Shown one piece after another: positions 32,691 to 41,196 of a stretch of DNA of 52,685 nucleotides. Under the pieces are notes generated by a model, which saw only the letters and a list, made by a program, of their open reading frames with translations, did no database searches and was not told where the DNA came from. Both the position numbers and the translations under genes were made by a program. The stretch's first letter is position 1. Each line of letters begins with the position of its first letter. Origin of the DNA: CAYMPW01 sp964558505 (GTDB lineage Archaea; Thermoplasmatota; Thermoplasmata; Methanomassiliicoccales; Methanomethylophilaceae); assembly GCA_964558505.1 (NCBI GenBank), contig CAZLEI010000007.1:1-52685 (forward strand). The letters run 5' to 3'.

Positions 32691-34196
32691 ATGATAGTCG
32701 ACATACCCCTCCTGCTGATTCTGCTGATCCTGCCGCTCGTCGGCGGCATACTCACGCTCTTCATGGGCGGCGGAGAGAGGCAGAAGTATGCCAAGTACAT
32801 CGCAGGCGCGTTCGCGGGCGTCACAGCCCTGCTCTCGCTCCTCCTGTTCTTCGCAGAGGACCTCTCGGCCTACGACATCAGCTATGCATGGATACAGTCT
32901 GCCGGACTCACGATGTCCCTGTCGTTCGGTGTCGATGGGCTCAGCATGCTCATGGTCTTCCTGACCGCGATCATGGTGTTCCTCGTCATCCTCTTCTCCT
33001 CCGGAGAGAGCGACAAGCCGAACTACTTCCACACGCTGCTCTTGGCGATGGAGGTCGGACTGATCGGTGTCTACACCGCGCAGGACTACTTCCTGTTCTA
33101 CATCATGTGGGAGCTCACGCTCGTCCCGATGTTCTTCATGATCTCCTGGTACGGAGGCCCCAGAAGGCACTACGCGGCGATCAAGTTCTTCATCTACACG
33201 CACGTGGCGTCGCTGGTCATGCTGATCGGCATATTCGCTCTGGCATTCCAGGCGGCCGCCGTCACCGGATTGGGAGTCAACTTCTCGTTCGAGTCCATAG
33301 CGGCAGCGGCCGGCGGATTCTCCGCGCTGTTCCAGATACTGGTGTTCGCACTGCTGTTCTTCGGATTCGCGGTCAAGATGCCGATCGTGCCGTTCCACAC
33401 ATGGCTGCCGGATGCGCACACAGAGGCGCCCACCGGAGGATCCGTCCTCCTGGCCGCCGTCATGCTGAAGATGGGATCATACGGTATCATCAGGGTCTGT
33501 CTCGAGGTCCTCCCCGACGGAGCGGTCTACTGGCAGCCCGTGATAATCGTGATCGCCATAGTCTCCATACTGTACGGTGCGTTCGCATGTATCGCGCAGA
33601 CGGACCTCAAGAAGATGGTGGCATTCTCCTCGATCAGCCACATGGGCATGGTCATGCTCGGCATCGGATGTCTTTCCGATGCCGGTGTGGAGTTCGCCAT
33701 CTTCCAGATGTTCGCGCACGGTCTCGTGACCGCGATCCTGTTCATGGTGTGCGGATCCGTAGGACACATAGTCAACACCAGGGAGATACCTCTGCTCGGC
33801 GGTCTCGCCGGCAAGCTCCCCCTGCTCGCCGCGTTCATGATGTTCGGATTCATGGCCTCTCTCGGCCTGCCCGGTCTCGTAGGATTCTGGGGAGAATTCG
33901 GGGTCATATTCGCATTCTACGAGTACACCGTGTCCATCAACATGATCTGGCTGCTCGTCTTCTGCCTGCTCTCCCTGCTGCTCACCGCGGGTTACTACCT
34001 GTGGGCCATGCAGAGGTCCCTGTTCGGACCTGAGACCAAGAAGATCGACCTCGGACATGTCCACGACCTCAACCGCAGCGAAGTGATCGCACTCGCAGTC
34101 GTCTGCGGTCTCGTCGCACTCTTCGGACTGTGGCCTGACCTGGCGTTGAACGTCATCGAGTCCTACTCCGCAGGGTTCTTCCCAGGGGTGATCTGA
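32691..34196 (+). CDS. fpoM: Fpo-like complex subunit M (antiporter-like)
   Basis: 501 residues, NuoM family. MWELTLVPMFFMISWYGG, HTWLPDAHTEAPTGGSVLLA and MLKMGSYGIIRVC are the conserved channel motifs, and KKMVAFSSISHMGMVMLGI the second half. GGAGGT lies 7 nt before ATG 32691. Confidence 0.96.
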   Translation: MIVDIPLLLILLILPLVGGILTLFMGGGERQKYAKYIAGAFAGVTALLSLLLFFAEDLSAYDISYAWIQSAGLTMSLSFGVDGLSMLMVFLTAIMVFLVILFSSGESDKPNYFHTLLLAMEVGLIGVYTAQDYFLFYIMWELTLVPMFFMISWYGGPRRHYAAIKFFIYTHVASLVMLIGIFALAFQAAAVTGLGVNFSFESIAAAAGGFSALFQILVFALLFFGFAVKMPIVPFHTWLPDAHTEAPTGGSVLLAAVMLKMGSYGIIRVCLEVLPDGAVYWQPVIIVIAIVSILYGAFACIAQTDLKKMVAFSSISHMGMVMLGIGCLSDAGVEFAIFQMFAHGLVTAILFMVCGSVGHIVNTREIPLLGGLAGKLPLLAAFMMFGFMASLGLPGLVGFWGEFGVIFAFYEYTVSINMIWLLVFCLLSLLLTAGYYLWAMQRSLFGPETKKIDLGHVHDLNRSEVIALAVVCGLVALFGLWPDLALNVIESYSAGFFPGVI

Positions 34197-35677
34197 TGAT
34201 TGAATCGATATTTGGACAGCTGGCCCCCATGGCGCCCATGCTGATAATGATAATAGGCGTCCTGCTGATGCCCGCGATCTACTTCATAACGAAGAACAGG
34301 TCCGCAGTCGCAGCATCCGCACTCTTGCTGATCGTGATCAGCATGATCGTCAACGGTCTGATGATCTCGGAGGCATACACCGGGACGTACATGAACCTGT
34401 TCAGCTACGATGCGTTCTCGGGCCTGATGATCCTGCTGTTCCAGGCAGTGGTCTTCATTGCCGTGCTGCTGTCGGTCTCGTCCATCGAGACGACCTATCT
34501 GCACATCGGAGCGTACTACTCCCTGCTGATGGTCGCCACGACCGGTATGATGTTCGTGGCCACGGCCAGCGACCTGATAACCATCTTCGTCGGCGTGGAG
34601 CTCACGAGCATCACGTCCTACGTGCTGGTGTCGATGAAGAGGAACGACCCGAGGGCGGCCGAGGCGGCCGTGAAGTACGTCATCATCGGCGGACTGTCCA
34701 GCGCCATGGCCCTGTTCGGGATATCCCTGCTGTACGGTCTCGCCGGAACCACGGACATCGCGGGCATCGGAGCCTACCTGGGAACCGCAGGGTTCTCCTG
34801 GGGCTTCGCGATCGCGATGATAACCATGATCGCCGGATACTGCTTCAAGGTGGCAGCGGTGCCCTTCCACATGTGGGCGCCCGATGTGTACGAGGGAGCG
34901 GCGACGCCGGTCTCCCTGTTCCTCGCGGCAGGCTCCAAGAAGATGGGACTCGTGGTCCTGTTCAAGATCTTCCTGGTGCTGTTCGTCGTCGCGCAGACAT
35001 CGTTCGCATCCACCGAGATCCAGTACGTGTTCGCGATCGTCGCGGCCATCACCATGACGGTGGGCAACGTCGTAGCCATCTCGCAGACCAACATCAAGAG
35101 GATGCTGGCATACTCCAGTATCGCCCAGGCAGGTTACATCCTGATCGTCCTGGCGGTAATGAACGAGTACGCACTGGCAGGCGGTCTCTTCCACATGTTC
35201 ACCCACGTGTTCATGAAGGGCGGAGCATTCGTCATAGTCGCGGCCTTGATCACAGCCGGCCTCGGAGAGAACATATCGGATTACAAGGGATTGGCCAAGA
35301 GGGCCCCCTTCATCGCCTTCGCGATGATGATCTTCCTGTTCTCGCTGGCAGGTATCCCGCCTCTGGCAGGATTCACCTCGAAGTTCGTGCTCTTCTCCGC
35401 CGCGATCTACGATCCCGCCACCGGCGGTGTCATGACCCAGTGGATATGGCTCGCCTTCGTTGCGATCCTCAACTCCGCCATCTCCTTGTACTACTATACA
35501 AAGGTCGTAAGGACAATGTATCTGGACAAGCCGGCGGACGGAGCGGAGAAGCTGAAGATACACAAGACGCACATCATCGCGGCAGCAATCTGCCTGATAT
35601 TCGTGATCGTCCTCGGTGTCTACCCCCAGCTCATCCTGGATCTGTGCGCCAACGCGGCGGCTGCGTTCTTCATCTGA
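34196..35677 (+). CDS. fpoN: Fpo-like complex subunit N (antiporter-like)
   Basis: 493 residues, NuoN family: GVELTSITSYVLVSMKR, HMWAPDVYEGAATPVSLFLA, AAGSKKMGLVVLFK and IKRMLAYSSIAQAGYILI. Last gene of the operon; no fpoF or fpoO follows, as the next gene is a prenyl synthase behind a T-rich stretch. Confidence 0.96.
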   Translation: MIESIFGQLAPMAPMLIMIIGVLLMPAIYFITKNRSAVAASALLLIVISMIVNGLMISEAYTGTYMNLFSYDAFSGLMILLFQAVVFIAVLLSVSSIETTYLHIGAYYSLLMVATTGMMFVATASDLITIFVGVELTSITSYVLVSMKRNDPRAAEAAVKYVIIGGLSSAMALFGISLLYGLAGTTDIAGIGAYLGTAGFSWGFAIAMITMIAGYCFKVAAVPFHMWAPDVYEGAATPVSLFLAAGSKKMGLVVLFKIFLVLFVVAQTSFASTEIQYVFAIVAAITMTVGNVVAISQTNIKRMLAYSSIAQAGYILIVLAVMNEYALAGGLFHMFTHVFMKGGAFVIVAALITAGLGENISDYKGLAKRAPFIAFAMMIFLFSLAGIPPLAGFTSKFVLFSAAIYDPATGGVMTQWIWLAFVAILNSAISLYYYTKVVRTMYLDKPADGAEKLKIHKTHIIAAAICLIFVIVLGVYPQLILDLCANAAAAFFI

Positions 35678-35710
35678 AGTTCGAGCGTTACAAACCCTTT
35701 CCAACCAACC

Positions 35711-35721
35711 TTTTATTTTTT
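35711..35721 (+). terminator. T-rich terminator after fpo operon
   Basis: TTTTATTTTTT lies 34 bp after the fpoN stop; archaeal transcription ends at such runs without needing a hairpin. The rest of 35678-35815 shows no gene and only a weak TATA-like GTTAAG near 35788 for the next operon. Confidence 0.55.
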
Positions 35722-35815
35722 AATCCCATTGAATAGGCGGGGCCATGAAAACCCATGGCGATCGGTCGTGCATGATGAGCCAAAATGTTAAGTAGCGTAT
35801 GATATTCATTGTCTC

Positions 35816-36781
35816 ATGGGCGCGTCTTGGCACACCGTCATTTCTGAAGAATTGGATTCCGTAGAGGAGGTGCTGACCCGTACACTGAGGTCAGAGAATC
35901 CTAAACTCGCCGAGATGTGCGCTTATGTCATGGCCTCAGGCGGCAAGAGGATACGTCCCGCGATATGCATCCTCTCCAATCTCGCCTGCGGTGGGAAGGA
36001 CAAGGCCCTCGCCATCGATGTGGGCGCCGCGTTCGAGATAACCCACAGCGCCACGCTGATCCACGACGACATCAACGATCAGGGGGATCTGAGGCGCGGG
36101 CACAGGGCACTTTACAAACAATACTCCATAAGCAGTTCGATAATCGCCGGCGATTACATGTTCGCCAAAGGATTCCAGCTGCTCTCGCACGCATCCCAGA
36201 ATGTCATGGACCTCGTTGTCGAGGCCGCATCCGCCATGGGAGAGAGCGAGATAGTCCAGAATGGTTTCGAGCACGCGCCGGAGGTCACAGAATCCGACTA
36301 CATCGGCATCATCCGCGGCAAGACCGCCATGATAATATACGCCGCCGCCAAGTCGGGCTCCTTCATCGCGGGCGCGTCGTTGGACACCATGAATGCGATC
36401 GGGGAATTCGCAATGAAACTGGGTTTGGCATTCCAGATAATAGATGATACCTTGGATGTCATCGGCGAGCCCGGCAACACAGGCAAGAGGGTGGGCATCG
36501 ATCTCATCGAAGGGAAGCCGACACTCCCGGTCATATACGCCATGGAGGACCCTGTCAACGGCATCCGTGTGAAAGAGGTATTCTCCAGGAAGGATGTTTC
36601 CGACAGCGACGTGTCCGATGCGCTTGCGGCCATAAGATCCACCGATTCCATCAACAGATGCAAGGCCTTGGCCGAGTCGTACATGAGCGATGCGATGACA
36701 GCGCTCTCGTCCATACCGGATTCCGTCTACAAGGATGCGCTGATCGATTTTGCAGACTTCATAATATCCCGTGACCGGTGA
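35816..36781 (+). CDS. idsA: trans-Polyprenyl diphosphate synthase (GGPP synthase)
   Basis: 321 residues. Both Asp-rich motifs are present: LIHDDINDQGDLRRG (first, DDxxD) and IIDDTLDVIG (second). GGKRIRPAICIL and RGKTAMIIYAAAKSG are further signatures. It makes geranylgeranyl or farnesylgeranyl diphosphate for archaeal lipids. The chain length cannot be decided reliably. Coupled to a geranylgeranyl reductase gene. Confidence 0.93.
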   Translation: MGASWHTVISEELDSVEEVLTRTLRSENPKLAEMCAYVMASGGKRIRPAICILSNLACGGKDKALAIDVGAAFEITHSATLIHDDINDQGDLRRGHRALYKQYSISSSIIAGDYMFAKGFQLLSHASQNVMDLVVEAASAMGESEIVQNGFEHAPEVTESDYIGIIRGKTAMIIYAAAKSGSFIAGASLDTMNAIGEFAMKLGLAFQIIDDTLDVIGEPGNTGKRVGIDLIEGKPTLPVIYAMEDPVNGIRVKEVFSRKDVSDSDVSDALAAIRSTDSINRCKALAESYMSDAMTALSSIPDSVYKDALIDFADFIISRDR

Positions 36782-36786
36782 TACAC

Positions 36787-37881
36787 ATGTCCGAGATCCT
36801 GAAGACGGATTTGCTGGTCGTGGGCTCCGGCCCCGCAGGCAGTACGACTGCACGCTATGCTGCCGAGAAAGGCATCGATGTCACCGTGCTCGAGCGCCGT
36901 CACGAGGTGGGCGTACCTGTCCGTTGCGGCGAGTTCATGCCCTCTCAGGAGGAGATCCACGACATGTTCCCCACGGTGGAGGACATCCCCGGGCTTTTCG
37001 ACATGCCTTCGGACCTCGTGCTCAGGCAGATGTCCGGCATAGACCTCGTGGATCCCAACGGGAAGAAGACGGTTCTGGATTTCAGCGGTTACACCACGGA
37101 CAGGGACCGCTTCGACAAGCACCTGATGAGGCTGGCCGAGGACGAGGGTGCCAGGCTCATGTCCGACTGCATGTTCAATGGCATAAACGGCAATCGTGCC
37201 GTCACTTCGGAGGGCGAGATCGAGTACAAGGTCCTCATCGGGGCAGACGGCCCCGGGTCCCGTGTCGCCAGGAGCATCGGGCTGCCCGCGAACAGGAATC
37301 CCTATCCCGCGGTCACCGCACAGGCCAAGGGCGATTATGGGGATCATCTCACGATGTTCTTCGGAGGCATCGCACCGCGCGCATACGGGTGGATCATACC
37401 CAAGGTCGGGCAGGCGAATGTCGGCGTGGGATTCGCTCCCAAGTCTGCCAACGGGAGTCTCAGCGAGTACTTCGACAAGTTCGCCAAGGAGCAGGGGTTC
37501 GAGATAATGAACAAGCTAGAAGGCAAGAAAGTCCCCAGTGAAGGTCCGATAGCCCGGACGGTCGAGGGGAATGCCATGGTGGTCGGCGATGCGGCCGGTC
37601 ATGTGATATCGGTCAACGGCGGAGGCATCCCGTTGGCGCTGATAGCCGGGCGTTACTGCGGCTCCGTCGCGGCTGACAATATAATCTCGGGAAGGCCTCT
37701 GTCAGATTATGAGGACCAATGGCGCGCCGCCATGCTCAAGCCACTCAAGACCGCGGCTTTCAACAAGAAACTGGCCGACACCTTCGCGTTCAGGTCGGAT
37801 GCCACCACTGCCATATGCATGGGCATACTGGGTGCGAGGAGGATGGGGAGGCTCATCCGCTGCCAACGCATCTTCCCCTGA
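36787..37881 (+). CDS. Geranylgeranyl reductase family flavoprotein (copy 2)
   Basis: 364 residues. DLLVVGSGPAGSTTARYAAE is the FAD site, PVRCGEFMPS the family block, MVVGDAAGHVISVNGGGI the second FAD motif, and RTVEGNA precedes it. Likely the digeranylgeranylglycerophospholipid reductase that saturates archaeal membrane lipids, judging from its place beside the prenyl synthase. GGTGAT lies 4 nt before ATG 36787; GTG 36778 is possible. Confidence 0.9.
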   Translation: MSEILKTDLLVVGSGPAGSTTARYAAEKGIDVTVLERRHEVGVPVRCGEFMPSQEEIHDMFPTVEDIPGLFDMPSDLVLRQMSGIDLVDPNGKKTVLDFSGYTTDRDRFDKHLMRLAEDEGARLMSDCMFNGINGNRAVTSEGEIEYKVLIGADGPGSRVARSIGLPANRNPYPAVTAQAKGDYGDHLTMFFGGIAPRAYGWIIPKVGQANVGVGFAPKSANGSLSEYFDKFAKEQGFEIMNKLEGKKVPSEGPIARTVEGNAMVVGDAAGHVISVNGGGIPLALIAGRYCGSVAADNIISGRPLSDYEDQWRAAMLKPLKTAAFNKKLADTFAFRSDATTAICMGILGARRMGRLIRCQRIFP

Positions 37882-37895
37882 GCTTGCAGGTTACT

Positions 37896-37903
37896 GTTAT
37901 AAC
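37896..37903 (+). promoter_or_regulatory. TATA box of mechanosensitive channel gene, leaderless
   Basis: GTTATAAC, centred ~25 bp before GTG 37925, fixes the short reading of the channel gene. Confidence 0.55.
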
Positions 37904-37924
37904 GTTCCTTGGGATTACCGGGTC

Positions 37925-39457
37925 GTGAACAGAAGAGCAGCGTTATCCACGTTCGCCGTCCTGGCGATCCTGTTCCTGTCATTCGCCCCTCTGTTGTCCG
38001 AGGATTCGTCTGCAGAATCAACGAAAGGATGGAACGGCGTCACCGTCACGACGTTCACGGATGATACCACGGTGAATGCAGGCGCACAAACATCCATCAG
38101 CATGTATGTTTACAACACACGTGCCGACGAGGCAGCGGTCAGTTTGAAACTCGGCGAGATCGACGAGCACGTGACCGTGAAGAGCAACATAATCTCCGTC
38201 AGCCTTCAGAACAAGGAGACCGCCGAGTTCGTGATAACGGTCATCTGCGATGCGTACTGCAGTCTGGGGACCAGCACGCTCGATGCAGTGTTCACGGTCG
38301 TGGATCTTTCTACCGGAGAGAGCGGCCAGGTTACAGTCGGCACACCTATTCACATAACATCCAAGTACTATTCCACCGGGTTGATCCTGGGCATATTCCA
38401 GAACCCCTTCCCGGCACCGTTCGACACGGTACAGGTCTCGGTGATGATATCCTTCGCTCTTTGGGTCGTCATATCGGTCATCGTGGCGCACCTCGCCATA
38501 GTCGTGCTGTCCAAAGTATTCTTCAGGAGGAATCCCGAGGATTTCGCCGGCGATAAACGCCTTGTGAAGCTCCTTGTGATATTGTGCGTGATCCTCTACG
38601 GTCTGACACAATGCCTCGTGGAGTTGGGGATAAGCGAGTATATCTCCGTCATGATCGGAACCCTGTCGTCCATCGTGTACATCTTGGCCATGGCCATAAT
38701 CGTCTGGAGGATCTACTGCACGTTCGTCAAATCGTCCATGACCAAGATCAGCGAGGTCCGCGGGGAGCCTGATGTCGCAGACACCATGATCCCGCTGATG
38801 ATGCTTTTGGGGAAGGTCGCCATCGCCGTCTCCGCATTGTCCGCGGTGTTGGCGGTGATGGGCATGAACCTGTTGGGCATACTGACCGGCGCAGGCATAC
38901 TGGGACTCGCGTTATCCTTCGGTGCCCAGTCCACCATCAGCCAGTTCTTCGGCGGACTCTCCCTGCTGGCGACCCATCCGTTCAAATCCGGGGACCTGGT
39001 CCGCATAGGGAACCTGGCCGACGGGCTCAGGGTGGAGAGGGTGGGCATCATGACGACCAAGTTCCGCAGTGCCGTGAACGAGGAGATAATATCGATGCCC
39101 AACAACACTGTCGCCGGAGCGATCATCGTCAATCTGACCAAGGATTCCGAGGTGTACTGCTCGTACACCATCTACGACGTGGATTACGACTCGGACATCG
39201 AACTGGTGAAGCGCCTTCTCATCGAGACCGCCATGGAGCATCCGCATGTGGTGAAGAACGGGGATTTCCCGCTGCCTTCCACGCGCCTGATGTCCTTCAA
39301 CGACAGTAGCATCTCGATAAGGCTCTCCGCATACGTGGACGATGCCGGCAACAACTCGAGCATATCGGGCGAGCTCAGGGAGGCCGTGTTCTCCAAGTTC
39401 AAGTCCAACGGCGTAGTGATACCGTATCCGCATGTGAAGATCGTAAGGTCGGAATGA
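37925..39457 (+). CDS. MscS-type mechanosensitive channel with extracytoplasmic N-domain
   Basis: 510 residues. A signal-like hydrophobic stretch (residues ~6-24) is followed by a ~120-residue beta-rich ectodomain (VTTFTDDTTVNAGAQTSISM to VGTPIHITS) resembling CARDB/Ig-like modules, then several membrane segments, the MscS pore helix TGAGILGLALSFGAQSTISQ with Gly/Ala packing, HPFKSGDLVRIG and the cytoplasmic vestibule. Releases osmolytes on hypo-osmotic shock. The GTG start is set by the TATA box; longer frames run into the upstream reductase. Confidence 0.9.
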   Translation: MNRRAALSTFAVLAILFLSFAPLLSEDSSAESTKGWNGVTVTTFTDDTTVNAGAQTSISMYVYNTRADEAAVSLKLGEIDEHVTVKSNIISVSLQNKETAEFVITVICDAYCSLGTSTLDAVFTVVDLSTGESGQVTVGTPIHITSKYYSTGLILGIFQNPFPAPFDTVQVSVMISFALWVVISVIVAHLAIVVLSKVFFRRNPEDFAGDKRLVKLLVILCVILYGLTQCLVELGISEYISVMIGTLSSIVYILAMAIIVWRIYCTFVKSSMTKISEVRGEPDVADTMIPLMMLLGKVAIAVSALSAVLAVMGMNLLGILTGAGILGLALSFGAQSTISQFFGGLSLLATHPFKSGDLVRIGNLADGLRVERVGIMTTKFRSAVNEEIISMPNNTVAGAIIVNLTKDSEVYCSYTIYDVDYDSDIELVKRLLIETAMEHPHVVKNGDFPLPSTRLMSFNDSSISIRLSAYVDDAGNNSSISGELREAVFSKFKSNGVVIPYPHVKIVRSE

Positions 39458-39477
39458 TGTCCCGATAGGGACTCATT
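39453..39477. terminator. Bidirectional hairpin containing both convergent stop codons
   Basis: AATGA-T-GTCCC / GATA / GGGAC-TCATT: a 10-bp stem with one bulged T. The stop codon of the channel (TGA 39455-39457) and that of the nob1-like gene (TCA on the plus strand, 39473-39475) lie symmetrically in opposite arms. Confidence 0.65.
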
Positions 39478-39931
39478 TCCGCCTATAGGAGCGCATCTGG
39501 GCACCGCATATGGGACAATCGGGGAGCTTCTCCTTGTACCATTTGCCGCATCCCTGGCAGCGGTAGTTCCACTTGGCGATCTTCTTTATGCCGTCGGTGC
39601 CCACCGCACGGCAGGGGATGCCCATGATCCCTGCTACGTTCTCTATGGAATAATCGTCGCTGAGCACGGTGCCGTCCGCGTCCAATGCGAGCGCGAGCAC
39701 TGTGATGTCGACAGGTGATAATCTGCCCAGGTCGCCGCTCTTGCGTGCGGCATCCTCCACTTTGCGTATGGATGCCTCGGTGCAGTCGGATACCCTCAGC
39801 ATATCGCCCCACAGGTCGAGACGGGGATCCTTGTACCGCCTGAGCTCGTCTATCACTCCGGGGGGGCAGATGGCCTCCTCGTCCGGAAGGTCCTGCATCG
39901 CGAAAAGCGCTGAGCTGTCCAGAATCAGCAT
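39473..39931 (-). CDS. nob1: Nob1-like PIN endonuclease with zinc ribbon
   Basis: 152 residues. MLILDSSALFAM opens the PIN domain with its first catalytic Asp; SPVDITVLALALDADGTVLSDDYS carries the other acidic residues. The C-terminal zinc ribbon is CQGCGKWYKEKLPDCPICGAQM. The combination is that of Nob1, which matures the 3' end of 16S rRNA. Shorter than typical eukaryotic Nob1, normal for archaea. Confidence 0.9.
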   Translation of the reverse strand: MLILDSSALFAMQDLPDEEAICPPGVIDELRRYKDPRLDLWGDMLRVSDCTEASIRKVEDAARKSGDLGRLSPVDITVLALALDADGTVLSDDYSIENVAGIMGIPCRAVGTDGIKKIAKWNYRCQGCGKWYKEKLPDCPICGAQMRSYRRK

Positions 39932-39980
39932 GCGCGCATATTGTACGTGTGCGTCTTAATCCTTGCGTGTGGAACTGTCG

Positions 39981-40307
39981 TCATTCGAATGAAACACTGT
40001 TCTCCTTGACCGATCTCGCACACGATTTGGACAGCATCCCCAATTCCAACCATGCTGCATCGAACACCGCGATCGGCGTGAGGCAGGGAACGGACAACGA
40101 AGCCCTGATCTCCGGATCGACGACCTTGCTGCCGGCGAACGATGTCACATCGTCGATCGTGATGACCTTCAGCCTGCGTGCATATTCCTGTACATTCGGA
40201 CAATCGGACTCGATCTCTATCCCTATCGTTCCGTCATCATTGAGGGTGGCCGTCACGCGATTCGTCTTGGAGCACGTTTTCATGTTCGTCACTACCGTGG
40301 AACTCAT
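39981..40307 (-). CDS. Small conserved cysteine-containing protein
   Basis: 108 residues. Cys occur in MKTCSKTNRV, IESDCPNVQEYARRL, SVPCLTPIAVFDAAWLEL and SKSCARSV. It resembles, from memory, a small family often found near corrinoid methyltransferases in methanogens and acetogens, with a DCP-VQ block and a CP-P-A block; this was not verified. Leaderless start at 40307 with TATA at 40328-40336. Divergent from the corrinoid protein gene across a 249-bp repeat-rich region, which supports a link to methyl transfer. Confidence 0.75.
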   Translation of the reverse strand: MSSTVVTNMKTCSKTNRVTATLNDDGTIGIEIESDCPNVQEYARRLKVITIDDVTSFAGSKVVDPEIRASLSVPCLTPIAVFDAAWLELGMLSKSCARSVKENSVSFE

Positions 40308-40327
40308 GTTCCTATATGGTACAATAG

Positions 40328-40336
40328 TTTTAAATA
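40328..40336 (-). promoter_or_regulatory. TATA box, leaderless, for the small Cys protein
   Basis: TATTTAAAA on the minus strand, centred 25 bp from the ATG at 40307. Confidence 0.6.
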
Positions 40337-40356
40337 TCTTATCATCAAAAATTTAG

Positions 40357-40478
40357 AAAAATCATAGTTTTTAGGATATCTTCTAACTAAACAATTGTAA
40401 TATCGGTTGTAATTTCTGTTTCTTTAAATACTAAATTACCAATAATTTGGTTAGAAGTAAAAAAATCAGTGGTTTTTA
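40357..40478 (+). repeat. Imperfect direct repeat in methyltransferase promoter
   Basis: AAAAATCATAGTTTTTA (40357-40373) and AAAAATCAGTGGTTTTTA (40461-40478) agree except for the centre, 104 bp apart. Each is itself roughly palindromic (A-run ... T-run). Confidence 0.7.
40380..40457. repeat. Perfect 8-bp inverted repeat
   Basis: CTTCTAAC at 40380-40387 and GTTAGAAG at 40450-40457, separated by 62 bp. The left arm lies 6 bp after one direct-repeat copy and the right arm 3 bp before the other. Confidence 0.7.
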
Positions 40479-40498
40479 CATCCATCCATATTATTGGT
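40438..40498. repeat. Perfect 9-bp inverted repeat abutting the TATA box
   Basis: ACCAATAAT at 40438-40446 and ATTATTGGT at 40490-40498. The right arm touches the TATAAATA box, occupying the BRE position. The left arm also forms ACCAA-TAAT-TTGGT with the bases after it. Confidence 0.75.
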
Positions 40499-40505
40499 AT
40501 AAATA
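40498..40505 (+). promoter_or_regulatory. TATA box of corrinoid protein operon
   Basis: TATAAATA predicts transcription start near 40528 and a ~28-nt leader containing GGTGAGGAG, a strong ribosome binding site 6-8 nt before ATG 40557. Confidence 0.75.
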
Positions 40506-40556
40506 TGTTGCAGAAAGATGTGAATTACAGCCTGAAAAGGTGAGGAGAAAACAGAA

Positions 40557-41195
40557 ATGACCAAGGAAGAGATTTTCCAGAGGCTCAGTGACGCGGTCAC
40601 CGAGTGCAAGCAGGCGAATGCATTGGCAGCCGCACAGGATGCATTAGCGCAAGGCGTGGACCCCATCGAGGCGATAAACGAAGGCCTCGTGAAGGGAATG
40701 AACATCGTCGGAGAGAAGTATGCGGCACACAAGGTGTACCTGCCACAGGTCCTTGTTTCTGCTCACTGCATGTACGCAGGACTCGATGTCCTGCTCCCGG
40801 CCATCTCCCAGGCGCAGCTCGACAAGAGCATGAAGTGCGCCACCGCAGTTGTCGAGGGCGACGTACACGACATAGGAAAGAACATCGTGAAGACCATGCT
40901 CACCGCCGGAGGATTCATCGTCACCGACCTGGGCAAGGATGTACCACCCGAGGAGATAGTCGCGAAGCTGGAATCCGAGAAGATCAACGCGCTGTGCATG
41001 AGCACGCTCATGACGCCCACGATGGATTCCATGAAGAAGACGATAGAGATCATGGTCGAGAGCGGATGCCGTGACAACTGCCTCGTCACCATCGGCGGAC
41101 CACCCACATCACCCGCGTTCGCAGAGGAGATCGGAGCCAACCACAGGGACGTCAACGCACAGGATTGCGCGGGCTGGATGAAGGGGGCGCTCTGA
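40557..41195 (+). CDS. Methyltransferase corrinoid protein
   Basis: 212 residues, the size of MtmC/MtbC/MttC/MtaC proteins. An N-terminal helical cap (DALAQGVDPIEAINEGLVKG) precedes the cobalamin Rossmann domain with the base-off ligand motif GDVHDIGKNI (H104), CMSTLMTP and IGGPPTSPAFAEEIG. It carries a methyl group from a substrate-specific methyltransferase to the next enzyme. The specific substrate cannot be told, and no MtmB/MtbB/MttB/MtaB gene with or without in-frame amber is adjacent. One base separates it from the UroD-family methyltransferase gene. Confidence 0.94.
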   Translation: MTKEEIFQRLSDAVTECKQANALAAAQDALAQGVDPIEAINEGLVKGMNIVGEKYAAHKVYLPQVLVSAHCMYAGLDVLLPAISQAQLDKSMKCATAVVEGDVHDIGKNIVKTMLTAGGFIVTDLGKDVPPEEIVAKLESEKINALCMSTLMTPTMDSMKKTIEIMVESGCRDNCLVTIGGPPTSPAFAEEIGANHRDVNAQDCAGWMKGAL

Positions 41196-41196
41196 G

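Larger units (their letters stand above)
40308..40556. promoter_or_regulatory. AT-rich divergent regulatory region
   Basis: 249 bp with base composition far more AT-rich than its neighbours. It holds a minus-strand TATA (40328-40336), two plus-strand TATA-like elements (40423-40430 and 40498-40505) and three repeat pairs listed separately. No ORF is credible inside it. Confidence 0.8.

Noticed and set aside
25309..35677. Bacterial NADH dehydrogenase (Nuo) operon
   Set aside because: No nuoE, F or G genes, J is split, and the host genes are archaeal; the Fpo-like assignment fits better.
37709..39457. 582-residue MscS protein
   Set aside because: The first 72 codons read the upstream reductase out of frame and precede the TATA box; GTG 37925 starts a signal peptide.
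40308..40556. CRISPR array or tRNA in the AT-rich repeat region
   Set aside because: Repeats are only two copies each, short and of different types; no cloverleaf can be drawn.
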